A DNA stretch of 64,000 bases, taken from Deroplatys truncata (taxonomy: Eukaryota > Arthropoda > Insecta > Mantodea > Mantidae). The stretch is taken from positions 222,103,498 through 222,167,497 of the forward strand of contig CM060978.1 in NCBI GenBank assembly GCA_030765065.1, read 5' to 3'. Made by a program: the position numbers and the translations under genes. This document shows, piece after piece, positions 21,820-33,574 of this stretch (the first letter of the stretch is position 1; every line of letters begins with the position of its first letter). Below the pieces are notes generated by a model that worked only from the letters and a program-made list of their open reading frames with translations, ran no database searches and had not been told where the DNA came from.

Positions 21820-22150
21820 GGTTGTAGAATAACAGCAATACATGCAAGATATACATTAGGCAACACAAATACAGCATTAATAAACATATTTCACGTGCTA
21901 ACAAATTAATTATATAACATAATATTTCTGTAAATACAGATGTAAGTTCTAGGTTTGATTGTGAAATTGGGTTTCAAATTGCATTCCAATTTCAATGAAT
22001 GGGTTTAGAAATGAAAACGGTTTTGGACTAATTTAGAAAAAAATGTTACCTGGAATGCCATGCTATTTTCTTTTGCTTCTACGACCTGTGGGGATACGGT
22101 ACAAAAATAAACATTGCAGCGGCTGTTTAAAAAATCTACTTTAATGTAAT
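21820..22150. other. No gene seen
   Basis: AT-rich sequence between two LINE fragments; possibly decayed LINE sequence, but not demonstrable. Confidence 0.4.
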
Positions 22151-22189
22151 AATGGAGAACTGGAGAATATTACTCTAGAAGTACGTACT

Positions 22190-22475
22190 GTAGTCGGTAA
22201 AGGCAGACGTTGTTCAGATTGTATACTTCTATTAACTAGATCATTCAGAAACGTAGAGAATATAAAACACCTACTTACATAGCATTAATGGAGTGTATGA
22301 AAACTTTTGACAAATTTAGCAGAAACAAATTGTGGAATATAATCAAACAGAAATATGTGCCCCAACATTTAATAGTTGCAGTAAGAAGTCTGTGCATAAA
22401 ATCAGGAAAAGATAATGACCCAAAAATAGGTGCGGACATGGGTTTCCATATTATCCATCCCTTTCTAATGCACTG
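22190..22475 (+). pseudogene. LINE reverse-transcriptase domain fragment
   Basis: From 22,195 one frame reads GKGRRCSDCILLLTRSFRN, matching the FRKGRSCxDxIFxL motif of non-LTR reverse transcriptases. After a frameshift near 22,275 another frame reads YIALMECMKTFDKFSRNKLW. This corresponds to the FIDYxKAFDxVxRxxLW motif, with the first catalytic aspartate region degraded. PQHLIVAVRSLC follows. The fragment stops where R1 begins at 22,479. Confidence 0.75.
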
Positions 22476-22478
22476 TAT

Positions 22479-23436
22479 ATTACTTTCTCTACTACGTATA
22501 GTAAGTAGGGGAAGTATTGTAATCCACCCAAAAATTCGATACCGAGATTTCACCGGAAAACCATGTTTTGAGACCCCCTGAATCCAAAAAAAGCATTTTT
22601 GAAAACATGTCCGTGTATGTTTGTGTGTCTGTGAGCAGCATAACTCAGGAACGAACAGTCGTATAAACACCAAATTTGGTATTTAGGTTCAATATCTTCC
22701 AGAGATGCGACACAAAGGTTTTCAAGAAAATTCCCTCACCACAGATTACTCTTTACATGGAACATTTTTCGAAAATTTTAATTTTCATAAAACTGGCTCT
22801 AACGATTTTGATTAAAATATCAAATGTTTAAGATATTTTCATGGCAAATAAAATGTATATCTTGAATTTTCTGTAAATGTCCCCAAAAGTATTCTTCATT
22901 GTGAACGAATTTTGCATAACTGGTAAACCATAAGAGATAGACAAAATTCTACTACACAAAAAATTAAATCGCGTTAAAATACACAATTTATGTCATATAC
23001 ATCTTTTTGTTAGTGAACCATTTTCTAGATATTGCTTGTTATTCCCTTAAATTTTTCAGTACCTATTTCCTCAAATGGGAATTCGTTATTCATTTTTTTG
23101 TCTTGGATATGCAAAGAGTATTAATCTATGGCAAAGAGAATGGTGCTGCAGCTTGCCCAGCTATTAAGAGATATATCTATGTTTAAAGCGTACTGTATTT
23201 CTATATTGCCCTTGCAAATACAAAACAAGGGGAACATAGTACGCCTTAAGCGATAGTCAAATACTTTTAGAAATGGTCGCTATGTGTAAAATGTAATTCT
23301 CTTTGCATGTCAAAAGATCGTTTCTGCAAATGTTTATCTCGATTAATATGAAATAGATGGAGAATGAGAGTTTGTAAAAATAGTTTGTACAAGAGTAGAG
23401 AAAGTCATGTGAGTGTAACACATCAGATTTTTTATG
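22479..23436 (+). repeat. R1 repeat, near-full copy
   Basis: Begins TTACTTTCTCTACTACGTAT and contains ACCGAGATTTCACCGG, a short TG-rich core at about 22,610-22,632 and CAGCATAACTCAGGAACGAA. It ends GAGTAGAGAAAGTCATGTGA..CACATCAGATTTTTT. It directly follows a LINE reverse-transcriptase fragment. Confidence 0.9.
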
Positions 23437-23496
23437 ATACATTGTATTCAGTTCACAAACAGGCTTATTAAAAAATTATCGGACAAATTATCCCAC

Positions 23497-23622
23497 TCAG
23501 CATTCGCCTAGCAATCGAAGGAAACCCTTGATCAGGTTGGTCGACCCCAGGGGTTTGAGCCTGCGACCTCCCGAATGCGAACCGCACACTCAACGCGGCG
23601 CCACCTCGCTCGGTACAAGCTT
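23497..23622 (-). mobile_element. tRNA-headed SINE, short copy
   Basis: On the minus strand the head has box A-like GGTGGCGCCGCG near 23,610 and box B GGCTCAAACCC near 23,555. The body phrase CAGCATTCGCCTAGC (plus strand) is shared with the SINE at 4155-4690. Only about 125 bp remain. Confidence 0.6.
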
Positions 23623-23629
23623 ATTTATG

Positions 23630-25030
23630 AACCAAAATAATGTTGCATGGAAAAGTTATTGAAACAATCCGTTGTTTTTAACTATCCTGGTTTTTAAAAC
23701 TTTAACATAGTTTGAATAAAATTAACAATTTTAATTTATGTAGGTCACAATATGGAGATCATAAAAATTCCAAAAGAGAAATTGTACCAATACTTTGCAA
23801 AGTGATGGTTACATTGCTATGAATTCTGAAATATTACTAGAAGAAAGAAATACATGTAGGGGCAGACGAAATGAAGTTTTTTAAGTACTGCAGTTGGTTG
23901 TAGATTGTTAGATTAGAAATGAATTTTAAATCTCTGAATTGGGGAATAAAGTAGAACTAAGTGGAAATACCTGGAAGGTACATGTCCAAATAATGAGAGA
24001 TTGCCTCATACGGATAATTTATTTTAGATTATAACTCTAAAAGTAAAACCGATGTTGCCAAGCCAAGGAAAGGTTAGATCGAACTTTTTAATGCAGACGC
24101 ATGTGAGTTTATCGTTAAAGTTATTTATGATAGTGATGATTAATAAACATAATTCAGAAGCAGAAAAACCAAGAACGCATACGTCCCTCCATTTGCCTAT
24201 TCATGAGCAGTATATTTAAAAAGCTTATAATTAGATGAATACAAAACTTCGTACAGTTTAAATCATGAAAGACGAAGCTGTGGCAATATTTTTGGCACAC
24301 AGACACATTAAATAAACATTACCTCACACCACGAGCCTAGGTGATAATAATAATAATAAGAATAATGATAGGTAGCAATTATTTACATGTTAATTAATAT
24401 GTCTTGCATTTTATTGTTTACGTGATAGTAACAGTGTTTACATAGGATTTAAGATACAAGTTGTGATTGTATGTTTTTAACAAAGTGTAGCCAGAGTTAG
24501 CTGTTTTGGAGAACGAGAAGGGAAGAAGCTAGAGTACCTTACGGGAAAATTTTGGCCAGGAAAACAAAAAAAATGGAAGGAAGAGAGAAAGCGAACTTGC
24601 ATATGTTAACTGTAGAGCTGTCACGTGATATGTTCGAAGCAGCAAATAGCATCGCAGAGAGGTAGATTTGAAATAATAAAATCAGCCAACGCGAAGCGTG
24701 TATGGGTAAATTTTCAAATCTTGAATGTAGATTTCTCAACCGAATGAAGTTAGTTGTAGCTTAGATATGGATAAGAGCGCATTGTTGTGAGTGTAGTCGC
24801 TTAAAGTGCACAGATAAACCGATAAACCAAATTAAGTAGTACAAAGTGTTAGATGAGGACAGTAGGTTCCAACGGATCTAAATGTTATGAACGTGTGAAT
24901 TTTCAAAACAGTGTAACGACAGTACTTAGACGTTCTGCGAAGCAACGTCTGACTAAAGGCAACAGCTTTCTCTCATACACTAGTATTACTCAGATGACAT
25001 ATTTTATTCCTTTCACACACCACAACCTGC
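23630..25030. other. No gene seen
   Basis: AT-rich. A small imperfect ATA repeat near 24,342-24,368. Short open frames without domains. Confidence 0.5.
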
Positions 25031-25038
25031 AAGAGATA

Positions 25039-26258
25039 CACTACGTGATCAAAAATATCCGGACACCTGGCTGAAAATGACGTACAAGTTCGTGGCGCCC
25101 TCCATCAGTAATGCTGGAAGTCAGTAGGGTGTTGGCCCACCCTTAGCCTTGATGACAGCGTTCACTCTCGCCGGCCTACTTTCAATCAGGTGCTGGAAGG
25201 TTTCTTGGGGAATTGCAGCCCATTCTTCACGGAGTGCGGAACTGAGGAGAGGTATCGATGTAGGTCGGTGAGGCCTGGCACGAAGTCGGCTTTCCAAAAC
25301 ATCCCAAAGGTGTTCTATACGATTCAAGTTAGGACTTTGTGCAGGCCAGTCCATTACAGGGATGTTATTGACGTGTAACCACTCCGCCACAGTCCCTACA
25401 GTATGAACAGGTGTTCGATCATGTTGAAAGATGCAATCGCCATCCCCGAATTGCTCTTCAACAGTGGGAAGCAAGAAGGTGCTTAAAGTATCAATGTAGG
25501 TCTGCGCCGTGATTGTGCCACGCAAAACAACAAGGGGTGCAAGCCCCATCCAGGAAAAACATCCACACCATAAAACCACCACTTCCGAATTTCACTGTTG
25601 GCACTACACACGCTGGCAGATGACGTTCACCGGGGATTCGTCATACCCAAACCCTGCCATCGCATCGCCACATAGTGTACCGTGATTCACTGTTCAATCG
25701 TGTAATGTTGACGCTCCTTACACCAAGCGAGGCGTCGTTTGGCATTTTCCTGCGTGATGTGTGGCTTATGAGCAGCCGCTCGACCATGGAATCCAGGGTT
25801 TCTCACCTCACGCCTAACTGTCATAGTACTTGGAGTGGGTCCTGAAGCAGTTTGGAATTCCTGTGTGATGGTCTGGATAGATGTCTGCCTATTACTCTTT
25901 ACGACCCTCTTCAAATGCTGGCGGTCTCTGAGAGTCAACAGACGAGGTCGGCCTATACGCTTTTGTGCTGTACATGTCCCTTCACGTTTCCACTTCACTA
26001 TCACATCAGAAACAGTGGACCTAGGGATCTTTAGGAGTGTGGAAATCTCGCGTACAGACTTCTGACACAAGTGACACCCAATCACCTGACCACGTACTAA
26101 GTCCGCGAGTTCCACGGAGCGTCCCATTCTGCTGTTTCACGATGTCTAATGACTACTGAGGTCGCGGATGAGTACCAGGCAGTAGGTGGCAGCACAATGC
26201 ACCTAAGATGAAAAACGTATGTTTGTGGGGATGTCCGCATACTTTTGATCACATAGTG
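25039..26258 (-). mobile_element. Tc1-like transposon copy B (non-functional)
   Basis: A 1220-bp element flanked by TA on both sides (25,037-25,038 and 26,259-26,260). Its terminal inverted repeats start CACTACGTGATCAAAAATAT (left) and, reverse-complemented, CACTATGTGATCAAAAGTAT (right). It is the same family as the copy at 2282-3413 but inserted in the opposite orientation and longer. It carries a transposase broken by one small deletion. Confidence 0.93.
25121..26127 (-). pseudogene. Tc1-family DD34E transposase, disrupted by a short deletion (copy B)
   Basis: The N-terminal part (26,127-25,687) runs from MGRSVELADL through the helix-turn-helix and KRIGRPRLL to QHYTIEQ. A deletion of roughly 24 bp, seen by comparison with copy A, then shifts the frame and removes the codons around the first catalytic aspartate (WSDES). 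The C-terminal part (25,582-25,121) keeps FQHDRTPVHT (second D) and NRIEHLWD (E), 34 residues apart as in DD34E elements. It ends in the usual AVIKAKGGPTPY. Total length matches a Tc1-like transposase of about 340 residues. Only a few lesions separate it from an intact gene, so this copy looks younger than copy A. Confidence 0.92.
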
Positions 26259-26264
26259 TACGTA

Positions 26265-27895
26265 CTCGACCTCAGTTATTAGCTAGCCGGAACAATAAAA
26301 CAAATGTATTCAATGCAAGTGTAATCTATTGCTCTCTGTTTATAATTGTTATAAACAGTGGCGCCCAGCAATCAAATTAAAATAATTACGTAGACACAAG
26401 TAAATACCGGCGAGAAAGTTTCAATATATCATTTCTTCTGTATTTTCACAAAATCAGTATAACATTTTTGTTAAAATACTATATTAGGATAAAGTATTAC
26501 AAAAATGTGGCCACCTTAAATTTTCTGTAAATAACTTATAAATTCACCTTCATATACATTCAGCTTTGTACAATTGGGTAGCATAACAGATAGACCAGTG
26601 CTTCTACATGAAATATTTAGAACTGATACGCGGTTTGTGCTAAACAAGACATTTCGCAGCTTTTACGATTTCCAAAACTTCACTGTTGTTTATTTCAATG
26701 TGTTAATGTTTTGAGCAGTACGCCCCGAATAGTTGGCAGTCGTGCTTTCGTTTCTCACGATCTCAGGCAAAGAATGTTTAAATCAAGGCAAGCATACACA
26801 AACTATTTTGCTGTGTCTTAGCTTTCTGCTTGTACCTACAACAAATGGTAAACTTTAACCATCTTTGTTTATAATTACTGATCATAAGTAGCTAAAAATA
26901 AACTCTTGTCTGACTAATTTGTAGAATAATTATGAACTTAGATGATAATGGATAGAGAAGATCGTATGATTGCGACTCATCATGTTTACTCGACGTAGTT
27001 ATTCACCCTCAACAATATATTTTTTTCTGTCTAAGTAAAAAGCCATGTATAGCTTTGTTCCAACAAATTAAGAAATGTCTTTAATTATTACAGAGTTAAT
27101 AACAGCCTTAGGAATACTAATCAAATACTTTTTATTATGCACTATCTCTATATGAATAAAAAGGATAAAAATAAGGAACTTAATCAGAAAGACATATGAA
27201 TGGTTCGATAAGGACATTCACAAAAGTTTCAAACCTCACTGGTTTTTTAAAATCGATAAAATATTAAACATGCTGGACTAACATGTTTCATATGACACTA
27301 GTATACTCCTGTAAGGGAACATCGCTAATGTAGAAGAAATTATATCCCAAAACTGTACTAACGTTCGGAATTCGTGAAACTGGAAGAAAATGCGTTAGTT
27401 TCACTACTAACGCCGTAAAGATGTGGATAAGATGCGTGTTCGTGTTTGTTTTAGGTAGCACCTTGCAGCCACCTATCATTTAAGCGGTTATTTTGGCACA
27501 AACTCTCATTTTGTACTTTTCACGCAACTAATGTTTGCTTCTCTTAACCCCTTGGTTTTAAAAGAACAAGGCACTGGTTTTACCTACCAAATCTCTCACA
27601 CAAATTCTTGACTGCGATTTCTCACACCGATTTATTACAGCGTTATTGCCACGATGATCTGATTTCATCGTATCTGTTTCAAGGAAACAGTTTTAGAGAG
27701 AAACGAAAGAATGACATCATGTGCTACTTTAAACTTTCGACATCCTTCCTACACTGGGCCAAATAATAGCAATATTTTCTGCTCCAAGTTTAACTAATTA
27801 CAAGAAAAGTACAAGTTTGAAGTTCTAATCTTCAAACAAGATGCTTTTAGCTTAGAGAACGTGTTTGCAACATCATCTGGGGAAATTAGTAAACA
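26265..27895. other. No gene seen
   Basis: AT-rich interval with only short frames and no recognised repeat. Confidence 0.5.
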
Positions 27896-27901
27896 CAATT
27901 T

Positions 27902-28395
27902 ACCGAATGGGATGGCTCAGGCGGTAATGTCTGCGACCCGCATTTGGGAGGTCACGAGTTCAATCCCCGGTGACCGCCCACTCTGATCCATTGGTTTTTT
28001 CGGGGCTTTTCCCGGGTCTCGGCCAAATAATGCAGTGTTTTCTTTCATCCCCTGAATTTCTTGTCCCTCCATTTCGTTTCATTAATCATTTCATTCATGT
28101 TTCACACCGTTTGGTCTTTCTCAGGGTTGACAGTTACGGCGATGGTGTTTCGGTGCAGCGTGGCAGGTAAAAGGATGATCTATGTGAACTTTCTGCCTGT
28201 CCGACTGCTGAGGCGTGTCAATCTGTAAGTTATAGGAAACCTATCATTACTGTGCCGTCACTTCTGGTTCCGGCCGCCCGGTGTCGCACTTCGTCTCATC
28301 CTTCCCTCCCGGAGGCGCCCCCTCGTGAGGCGTCGGTACAATATCCTCATTCCTGGATCGGTGCCGAATCCCCTCCGCTGCACAATCCAATCCAA
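27902..28395 (+). mobile_element. tRNA-headed SINE, about 0.49 kb
   Basis: Head: box A TGGCTCAGGCGG at about 27,913 and box B AGTTCAATCCC at about 27,957. A body follows with GGTTTTTTCGGGGCTTTTCC and ends in GC-rich sequence with CTCATTCCTGGATCGGTGCC. The post-head phrase is shared with the SINE at 39,003-39,520, so the two are relatives with different heads or strong divergence. Confidence 0.75.
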
Positions 28396-28549
28396 ACACA
28401 ATTTAGATGAATTACAGCTCTATATGCATTAAATAAATATTAATTCAATACTTAAACTTGAAATGAGCTAATATGTCTATACATTTACAAATAAAACATT
28501 TCACATGTAACGAAACCTCAAAACTAATCTTCTCCAGACTTGCTAATGG

Positions 28550-28735
28550 ACTAGGAGCCCCGCGTAGCCGCGGCCGCTGGAGCGCCTGGCTTCGGTACTG
28601 TGTGGTGCAAAGTGTCGCGGGTTCGAATCCCGTCATGGGTATGAGTTGTGTCCTTGAGTTCCCATATTGTGTACACGGACAGCACAAAAGTCTCTGAATC
28701 CTCCAACGTCCCTCAAATTACACTGCATTACACTA
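28550..28735 (+). mobile_element. tRNA-headed SINE, second type
   Basis: The head carries a box A-like TAGCCGCGGCCGCTGGAGCG near 28,565 and a perfect box B GGTTCGAATCC at about 28,620. A short tail contains TCCTTGAGTTCCCATATTGTG. It is different in sequence from the other SINEs in the window. Confidence 0.65.
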
Positions 28736-28739
28736 CTAT

Positions 28740-29050
28740 TACTACTAATGGTCTAAGAAGCTTATTGCATCACTAGAGGTTAAATGTCCTTGGCTGATTT
28801 GGATCCTTCATTTTGCCTCCTGGGAAAACAGTTGCTACATATACCCGTTCTGTCAGAGCAATGCCAGTGCAATGAATTTTGTTTGAAGCATGACCGTTAA
28901 AACTATGCTTACACACATGTACTATATGTTATCACCTTTTCATTGCATACTGTCACATGTCACTAAGATCAGAGAAATACCATTCGAGCTTTATCGAATA
29001 CTGTAAAAGCAATGCTGCAAGTATATAAAACTTAATTCCATAATTTTTTG
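28740..29050. other. No gene seen
   Basis: AT-rich spacer before a LINE remnant. Confidence 0.5.
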
Positions 29051-29055
29051 GATGT

Positions 29056-29687
29056 ATGAATAAATTAAAATATAGCTATCAATCTGTAAATCTGGCCAAC
29101 ATTTTAAGTATAGCAATGACAAACAGAACGTTTGAATACCAAGAGAATAGCTTAATGAATGATGGATGGGTAAGTAAATTACGGAATATTTCGGAGAAAA
29201 ATGGGTTAGGAGATATATGGAGAAGGAGAGAAAATAACGTAAAACATTTTTGGAAAAAGGCAAGGAAAAGACTGGAAGATATAGAAATACAAATCATGTT
29301 CAGTGAGATTGCCGAAAAGAGCTCATTAGTTTATTATAGGCCAATAAAAATACATGGGGTAGGGAAAAATATATAGACATAGTAAATAAAGAAGAGAGAG
29401 AATCTATTGCATGGGTAAGAACCGGAGCACGGAGGCTAAAAGGGCTAAGAGAGGGTATTCCTCAGAACCAATGTCCGATATGTGGTGGTAATGAAGACAT
29501 TGAACACATAGTATTTAAGTGCCAAGGAACAGAAAATTGGAGAAAATAATGTTTTAATAAGCAGTGGTTGAAGGGGGATAGAAATACACTTATAATTGAA
29601 ATGATATGCAAGGACGCTAGAAGCATTGTACAGTTTTTGTGTAAAGTAAAAAATAAATGGCTTTCGACAGTGGAAAGAGAAAAGTAA
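29056..29687 (+). pseudogene. LINE ORF2 C-terminal remnant with CCHC motif
   Basis: A first frame (29,056-29,373) reads SYQSVNLANIL and then charged sequence. After a frameshift near 29,370 it continues YIDIVNKEERESIAWVRTG and NQCPICGGNEDIEHIVFKCQ. That is the zinc-knuckle-like CxxC...HxxxxC found at the C-terminus of many insect non-LTR retrotransposons, preceded by the usual RTG motif. A TAA follows at about 29,548. A decayed continuation, WLKGDRNTLIIEM, reaches about 29,687. No RT domain is attached. Confidence 0.75.
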
Positions 29688-29699
29688 GAGGTAGTGCAT

Positions 29700-30855
29700 C
29701 TTACTTTGAATGGAAAACTATAGTGAATGTGTGATGGTTAAGTAATCAATAAATGAAAAGTGAAAAAAAAGTGGAAATGGGACATGAAAAAAAAACTGAA
29801 AAAAGAGCAAGATAATTTAGTGACAAGAAATTGTAAAATGTAAATAAACTGTAGTGATTGTCTACTGAATAAGTGACCAGGGTCAAAATGCAGTAGACAA
29901 TCAAATTTTTAAAACTCTTAGCACAATAAACTATATACTATACTAAATATTTTCAGATGCAATTTCTTTATACAGTTATAAAAATTGGTTATTCTAACAT
30001 TTAGCGACACTTAGAGGTATATTTCGGTGTAGAGGGTGAGGGTGAATGCTCGCTACATTAAATTAACAATAAACTGACTGCTATAGTAGTAAACTACAGC
30101 AGACTGTTAATAAATAGCGAACGAAGTTCATGTAAAGGAGATTAAAGCACACACTCGTTAGAGAAGAAAGTAAAATTATTTGGATGCCTTTCTATTGAAC
30201 TAGAGAGTACCGTTGTTGTTTATCAAGTAACTCTTACTTCCTTATTCACTCCGATCTGCAAAAGACACGAGTTTTGGAAGAGCGCTGCAGCAAAGGGATG
30301 TAATTACGAAATGAGATTGCAATTCAATGGTCTGAAATAAGCCCAAAAGCAAACTCTCATGACATTCTAGCGCTAAAGACTTAAGCACTTCCCTTATATG
30401 CCACTTTTCAACACATATTTCTTGGTTTATACCTTTTCTCATTCCTTTAGTGATAAATGGCCCGGAAAGAATGCTTAAACGTGACTGGAATGGTAGTTTT
30501 AACGGTAAATTACAGAAATATCGTATGGAATCAGAGTTTTGGGTAAACACTGCGATACTCTGTTCAATATTATTCTATCCCCTTTGCATGCTAAATATAT
30601 GACATAGCAATGGCATTGGTAGTATGTAGGATAGAGGAGGATTTCAGCATTGAGGCCTACTATGCCGACGAAACCTCAGGGAAGAAAGGATGAAGTGAGG
30701 AAGTATACTGAGCGACCAAAATTATGGCGTTAGGCGCAGCACAGAGGGGTCCCTAATGTTTTCAGATTGAACATCCCCGGGTCCCATTTTGATGTTCCTT
30801 TATCCCTGCTCAAAATACATCCACCACATATAACGCATAACAGCCCTGAAATTTT
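29700..30855. other. No gene recognised
   Basis: A-rich patch at about 29,755-29,815, possibly a decayed LINE tail. A minus-strand frame of 102 codons at 30,242-30,550 has no domain I recognise. Confidence 0.45.
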
Positions 30856-30856
30856 A

Positions 30857-31563
30857 AAAAAGCTCAGATGTGTCACATTCACTTGACCTTCTCTACCCTC
30901 TATCATTTATTAGTGCGTATACAAACTATTCTTAGTAAAGTTTATTTTTCTATCTACTTTCACAGAAATAGCTGCATTTGTTATAGATACAAAGGGAATA
31001 GCGATAGTCAAAATGTTTAAGAAACTGGACACATGCTGATTTTAAAATTTCATACTGTTTCCATACTGTGACTTTAAGAAATGACCAAGAAATGAACAAT
31101 TCGAATCTTTAATAAAGGATATCTCAGAGATTGCTTATGCCACAAAAAAACTTATTTGAAGTAAACTGTGTATTTTAAAGAGACCTACTTAAAGTTTATC
31201 AGTTAAACAAAAGTGTACAGAATTCCTTCAAAATGAAGAGATCTTTACAGGCTACTCACAGAAAATTTCAGATATACACTTCTATATGGTATTTTACTAA
31301 AAAAGATTAAAAAATTTTTTTTTAGAATATCCAAAATTTTGAAAACTTTTCCACGTAAAGGGTAGCTGGGGGCGCGTAGATTTTCTTGAAAATCCTCGTA
31401 TTGATCTTACACACACAGGTGCAGACACGGACTTTTTTCTAAAAATGTTTTTTTTTTTTATTCAGGAGTCCCCAAAACATATCTCTCCGGTGAAATCTCG
31501 GTATCAAATTTTTGGGTGGAATGTAATACTTCTTTGCCTACTGGTATGTACGTGGAAACGAGA
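30857..31563 (-). repeat. R1 repeat, diverged subtype
   Basis: Starts AAAAAGCTCAGATGTGTCACA and TTCTCTACCCTCTATCATTTATTAGT, the variant end also seen at 40.9 and 63.1 kb. It ends GAATGTAATACTTCTTTGCC..ACGTGGAAACGAGAG, a decayed R1 end. First of three R1 copies in a row. Confidence 0.75.
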
Positions 31564-31582
31564 GGAAATATGGGACAGAAAA

Positions 31583-32406
31583 ATCTGATGTGTCACACTC
31601 ACATGAATTTCTCTACTCTTGTACAAACTATTTTACAACGCTTATTCTCCATATGCTTCATGTTAATCGAGATATCGAGATGCTAATGTTATTGCTAATT
31701 TTTTTGTAGACGCAAGGGGAATTGGTAGGCTTTAAGCCATAGTCAAATATTTTAAGAGCTGGTTGCTATGTGGAGTATTCCATTCTCTTTGCATTACCAG
31801 GACAAAAAATGAATACCGAATTCCCATTTGAGAAAAAGTATAAGTATTGGAAAATTTAAGGAAATAACAAGCAATATCTCAAAAATGGTTCACTCAACAA
31901 AAAAAAATGTACATGACATAAATTGTGTATTTTAACGCAATCTACATTTTTTGTAGTAAAATTTTGTCTATCTCTTATGGTTTACCAGTTACGCAAAAGT
32001 CCTTCACAATGAAGAATACTTTTGGAGACATTCCCAGAAAATTAAAGATATACATTTAATTCGTCATGAAAATATTTTAAATATATGATATTTTAATCAA
32101 ATTCGTTAGAGCCATTTTGAGAAAATTAAAATTTTCGAAAAATGTTCCATGTAAAAGATAATCTGGGGTGGGGATATTTTCTTGAAAACCTTCGTGTCGC
32201 ATCGCTGGAAGATACTGAACCTAAATACCCAGTTTGGTGTTTATCCGACTGTTCGTTTCTGATTTATGCTGTTCACAGACACACGGACATGTTTCCAAAA
32301 ATGATTTTTTTGGATTCGGGGGTGTCAAAACATATATTTCCGGTATCGAATTTTTTGGTGGAATACAATGCTTCCCCTACTTACTATACGCAGTAGAGAA
32401 AGTAAT
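31583..32406 (-). repeat. R1 repeat, near-full copy
   Basis: Runs from AAAAATCTGATGTGTCACAC and CTCTACTCTTGTACAAAC to ACTATACGCAGTAGAGAAAGT. The central CA tract has shrunk to CAGACACACGGACATG. It lies directly between two other R1 copies in the same orientation. Confidence 0.9.
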
Positions 32407-32432
32407 ATGTGACTTAAACATTTGATTGTTTG

Positions 32433-32777
32433 AATTTTAATCAAAATCGTTAGAGGCATTTTTGAGAAAATTAAAATTTTCGAAAAATGTTCCATGTAAA
32501 GGGTAATCTGGGGTGGGGATATTTTCTTGAAAACCTTCGTGTCACATCTCTGGAAGATACTGAACCTAAACACCAAGTTTGGTGTTTATCCGACTATTCG
32601 TTTCTGAGTTATGCTGTTCACAGACAGACACACAGACACACACGGACATGTTTCCAAAAATGCTTTTTTTGGATTCAGGGTGCCTCAAAACATATATTTC
32701 CGGTGAAATCTTGGTATCGAATTTTTGGGTGGAATACAATACTTCCCCTACTTACCATACATAGTAGAAGAAGTAAA
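32433..32777 (-). repeat. R1 repeat, right-half copy
   Basis: Repeats the second half of the preceding copy, from TTTTAATCAAAATCGTTAGAGG to CTTACCATACATAGTAGAAG. Local tandem duplication or separate insertion next to the previous copy. Confidence 0.85.
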
Positions 32778-32779
32778 AA

Positions 32780-33240
32780 ATTGTATCAACCAATGGAGTG
32801 CCGTGCAATGTCAGATAACATACCTCCCTGGTTCCCAGTGCAGAGAGTGAGGGAGAGGGAGGGAACTCACTGTGAAGTATAGGGCAGATGAAACAACGGG
32901 GAAAGGCGAAGTTGCTGTTAATGGAAGGGAAAACAAGAATGCATGTTACATTTGGTACATATGTGAATGTAAAACACGATGCAACCAGCCAACCCTTACC
33001 TTTGCAGCCTTATAAACAATTCATTGGAATCATTCCGAAGCCTCAGCTTCGCATACAGCCTCTGTGACGTCACATGCTATCCAGTTGGCTGTGTCAGCTT
33101 TACTCGAGCAGTACTTTCATAACTTTTCGTAAATAAAATATAATTTGTGATATTCCTTAAGTTATAAAGCTATACTCTGACTTACTTACAGCCGTTTCTA
33201 TATTTACTCTTATAGTCTTTATTCTCTGAAAACTTAAATG
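32780..33240. other. No gene seen
   Basis: Includes TGTGACGTCACA near 33,062, a palindromic CRE-like site with no gene evidence around it. Confidence 0.45.
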
Positions 33241-33249
33241 TTATAATCT

Positions 33250-33570
33250 TACTTACAAGACCTCATAGACTAGCCTCGTAACTACCTCGTAACTAACTGC
33301 TGCGCAAGGGGTCTCGGGCTCGATACCCAGTTGGGGGTGGGAACTCTTCTCTGGCCAAAATTATTCCCTATCCTCCCCAGAGTCTGGAAGCATGAATGTG
33401 TGCATGATCTAATATATAAACCCAAAGAAAAGCCAGGAATCCAATGAAAACTACATACGAGTTTATACCAATGCCGAAAGGCAATCTGTTAAAGGTAAAA
33501 TGCCGCCTATATGACTATTGCAGTTAAAGGCGGGATATAAATAGAACAATAAAAGAAAGAATAATATATT
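33250..33570 (+). mobile_element. Probable tRNA-headed SINE
   Basis: Box B-like GGCTCGATACCCAG near 33,319 and box A-like TAGCCTCGTAACTACC near 33,274. The body has AAATGCCGCCTATATGACTA and ends in an A-rich AATAAAAGAAAG tail at about 33,548-33,560. The tail and box order support a retroposed SINE. Confidence 0.55.
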
Positions 33571-33574
33571 ATTT

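Noticed and set aside
27902-27975. Functional tRNA gene
   Set aside because: Box A and box B are present but the sequence runs on into a SINE body and a convincing cloverleaf acceptor stem is not visible; same for the other heads.
33062-33073. CRE-like TGTGACGTCACA as a promoter element
   Set aside because: A single short palindrome with no gene, TATA box or transcript evidence nearby.
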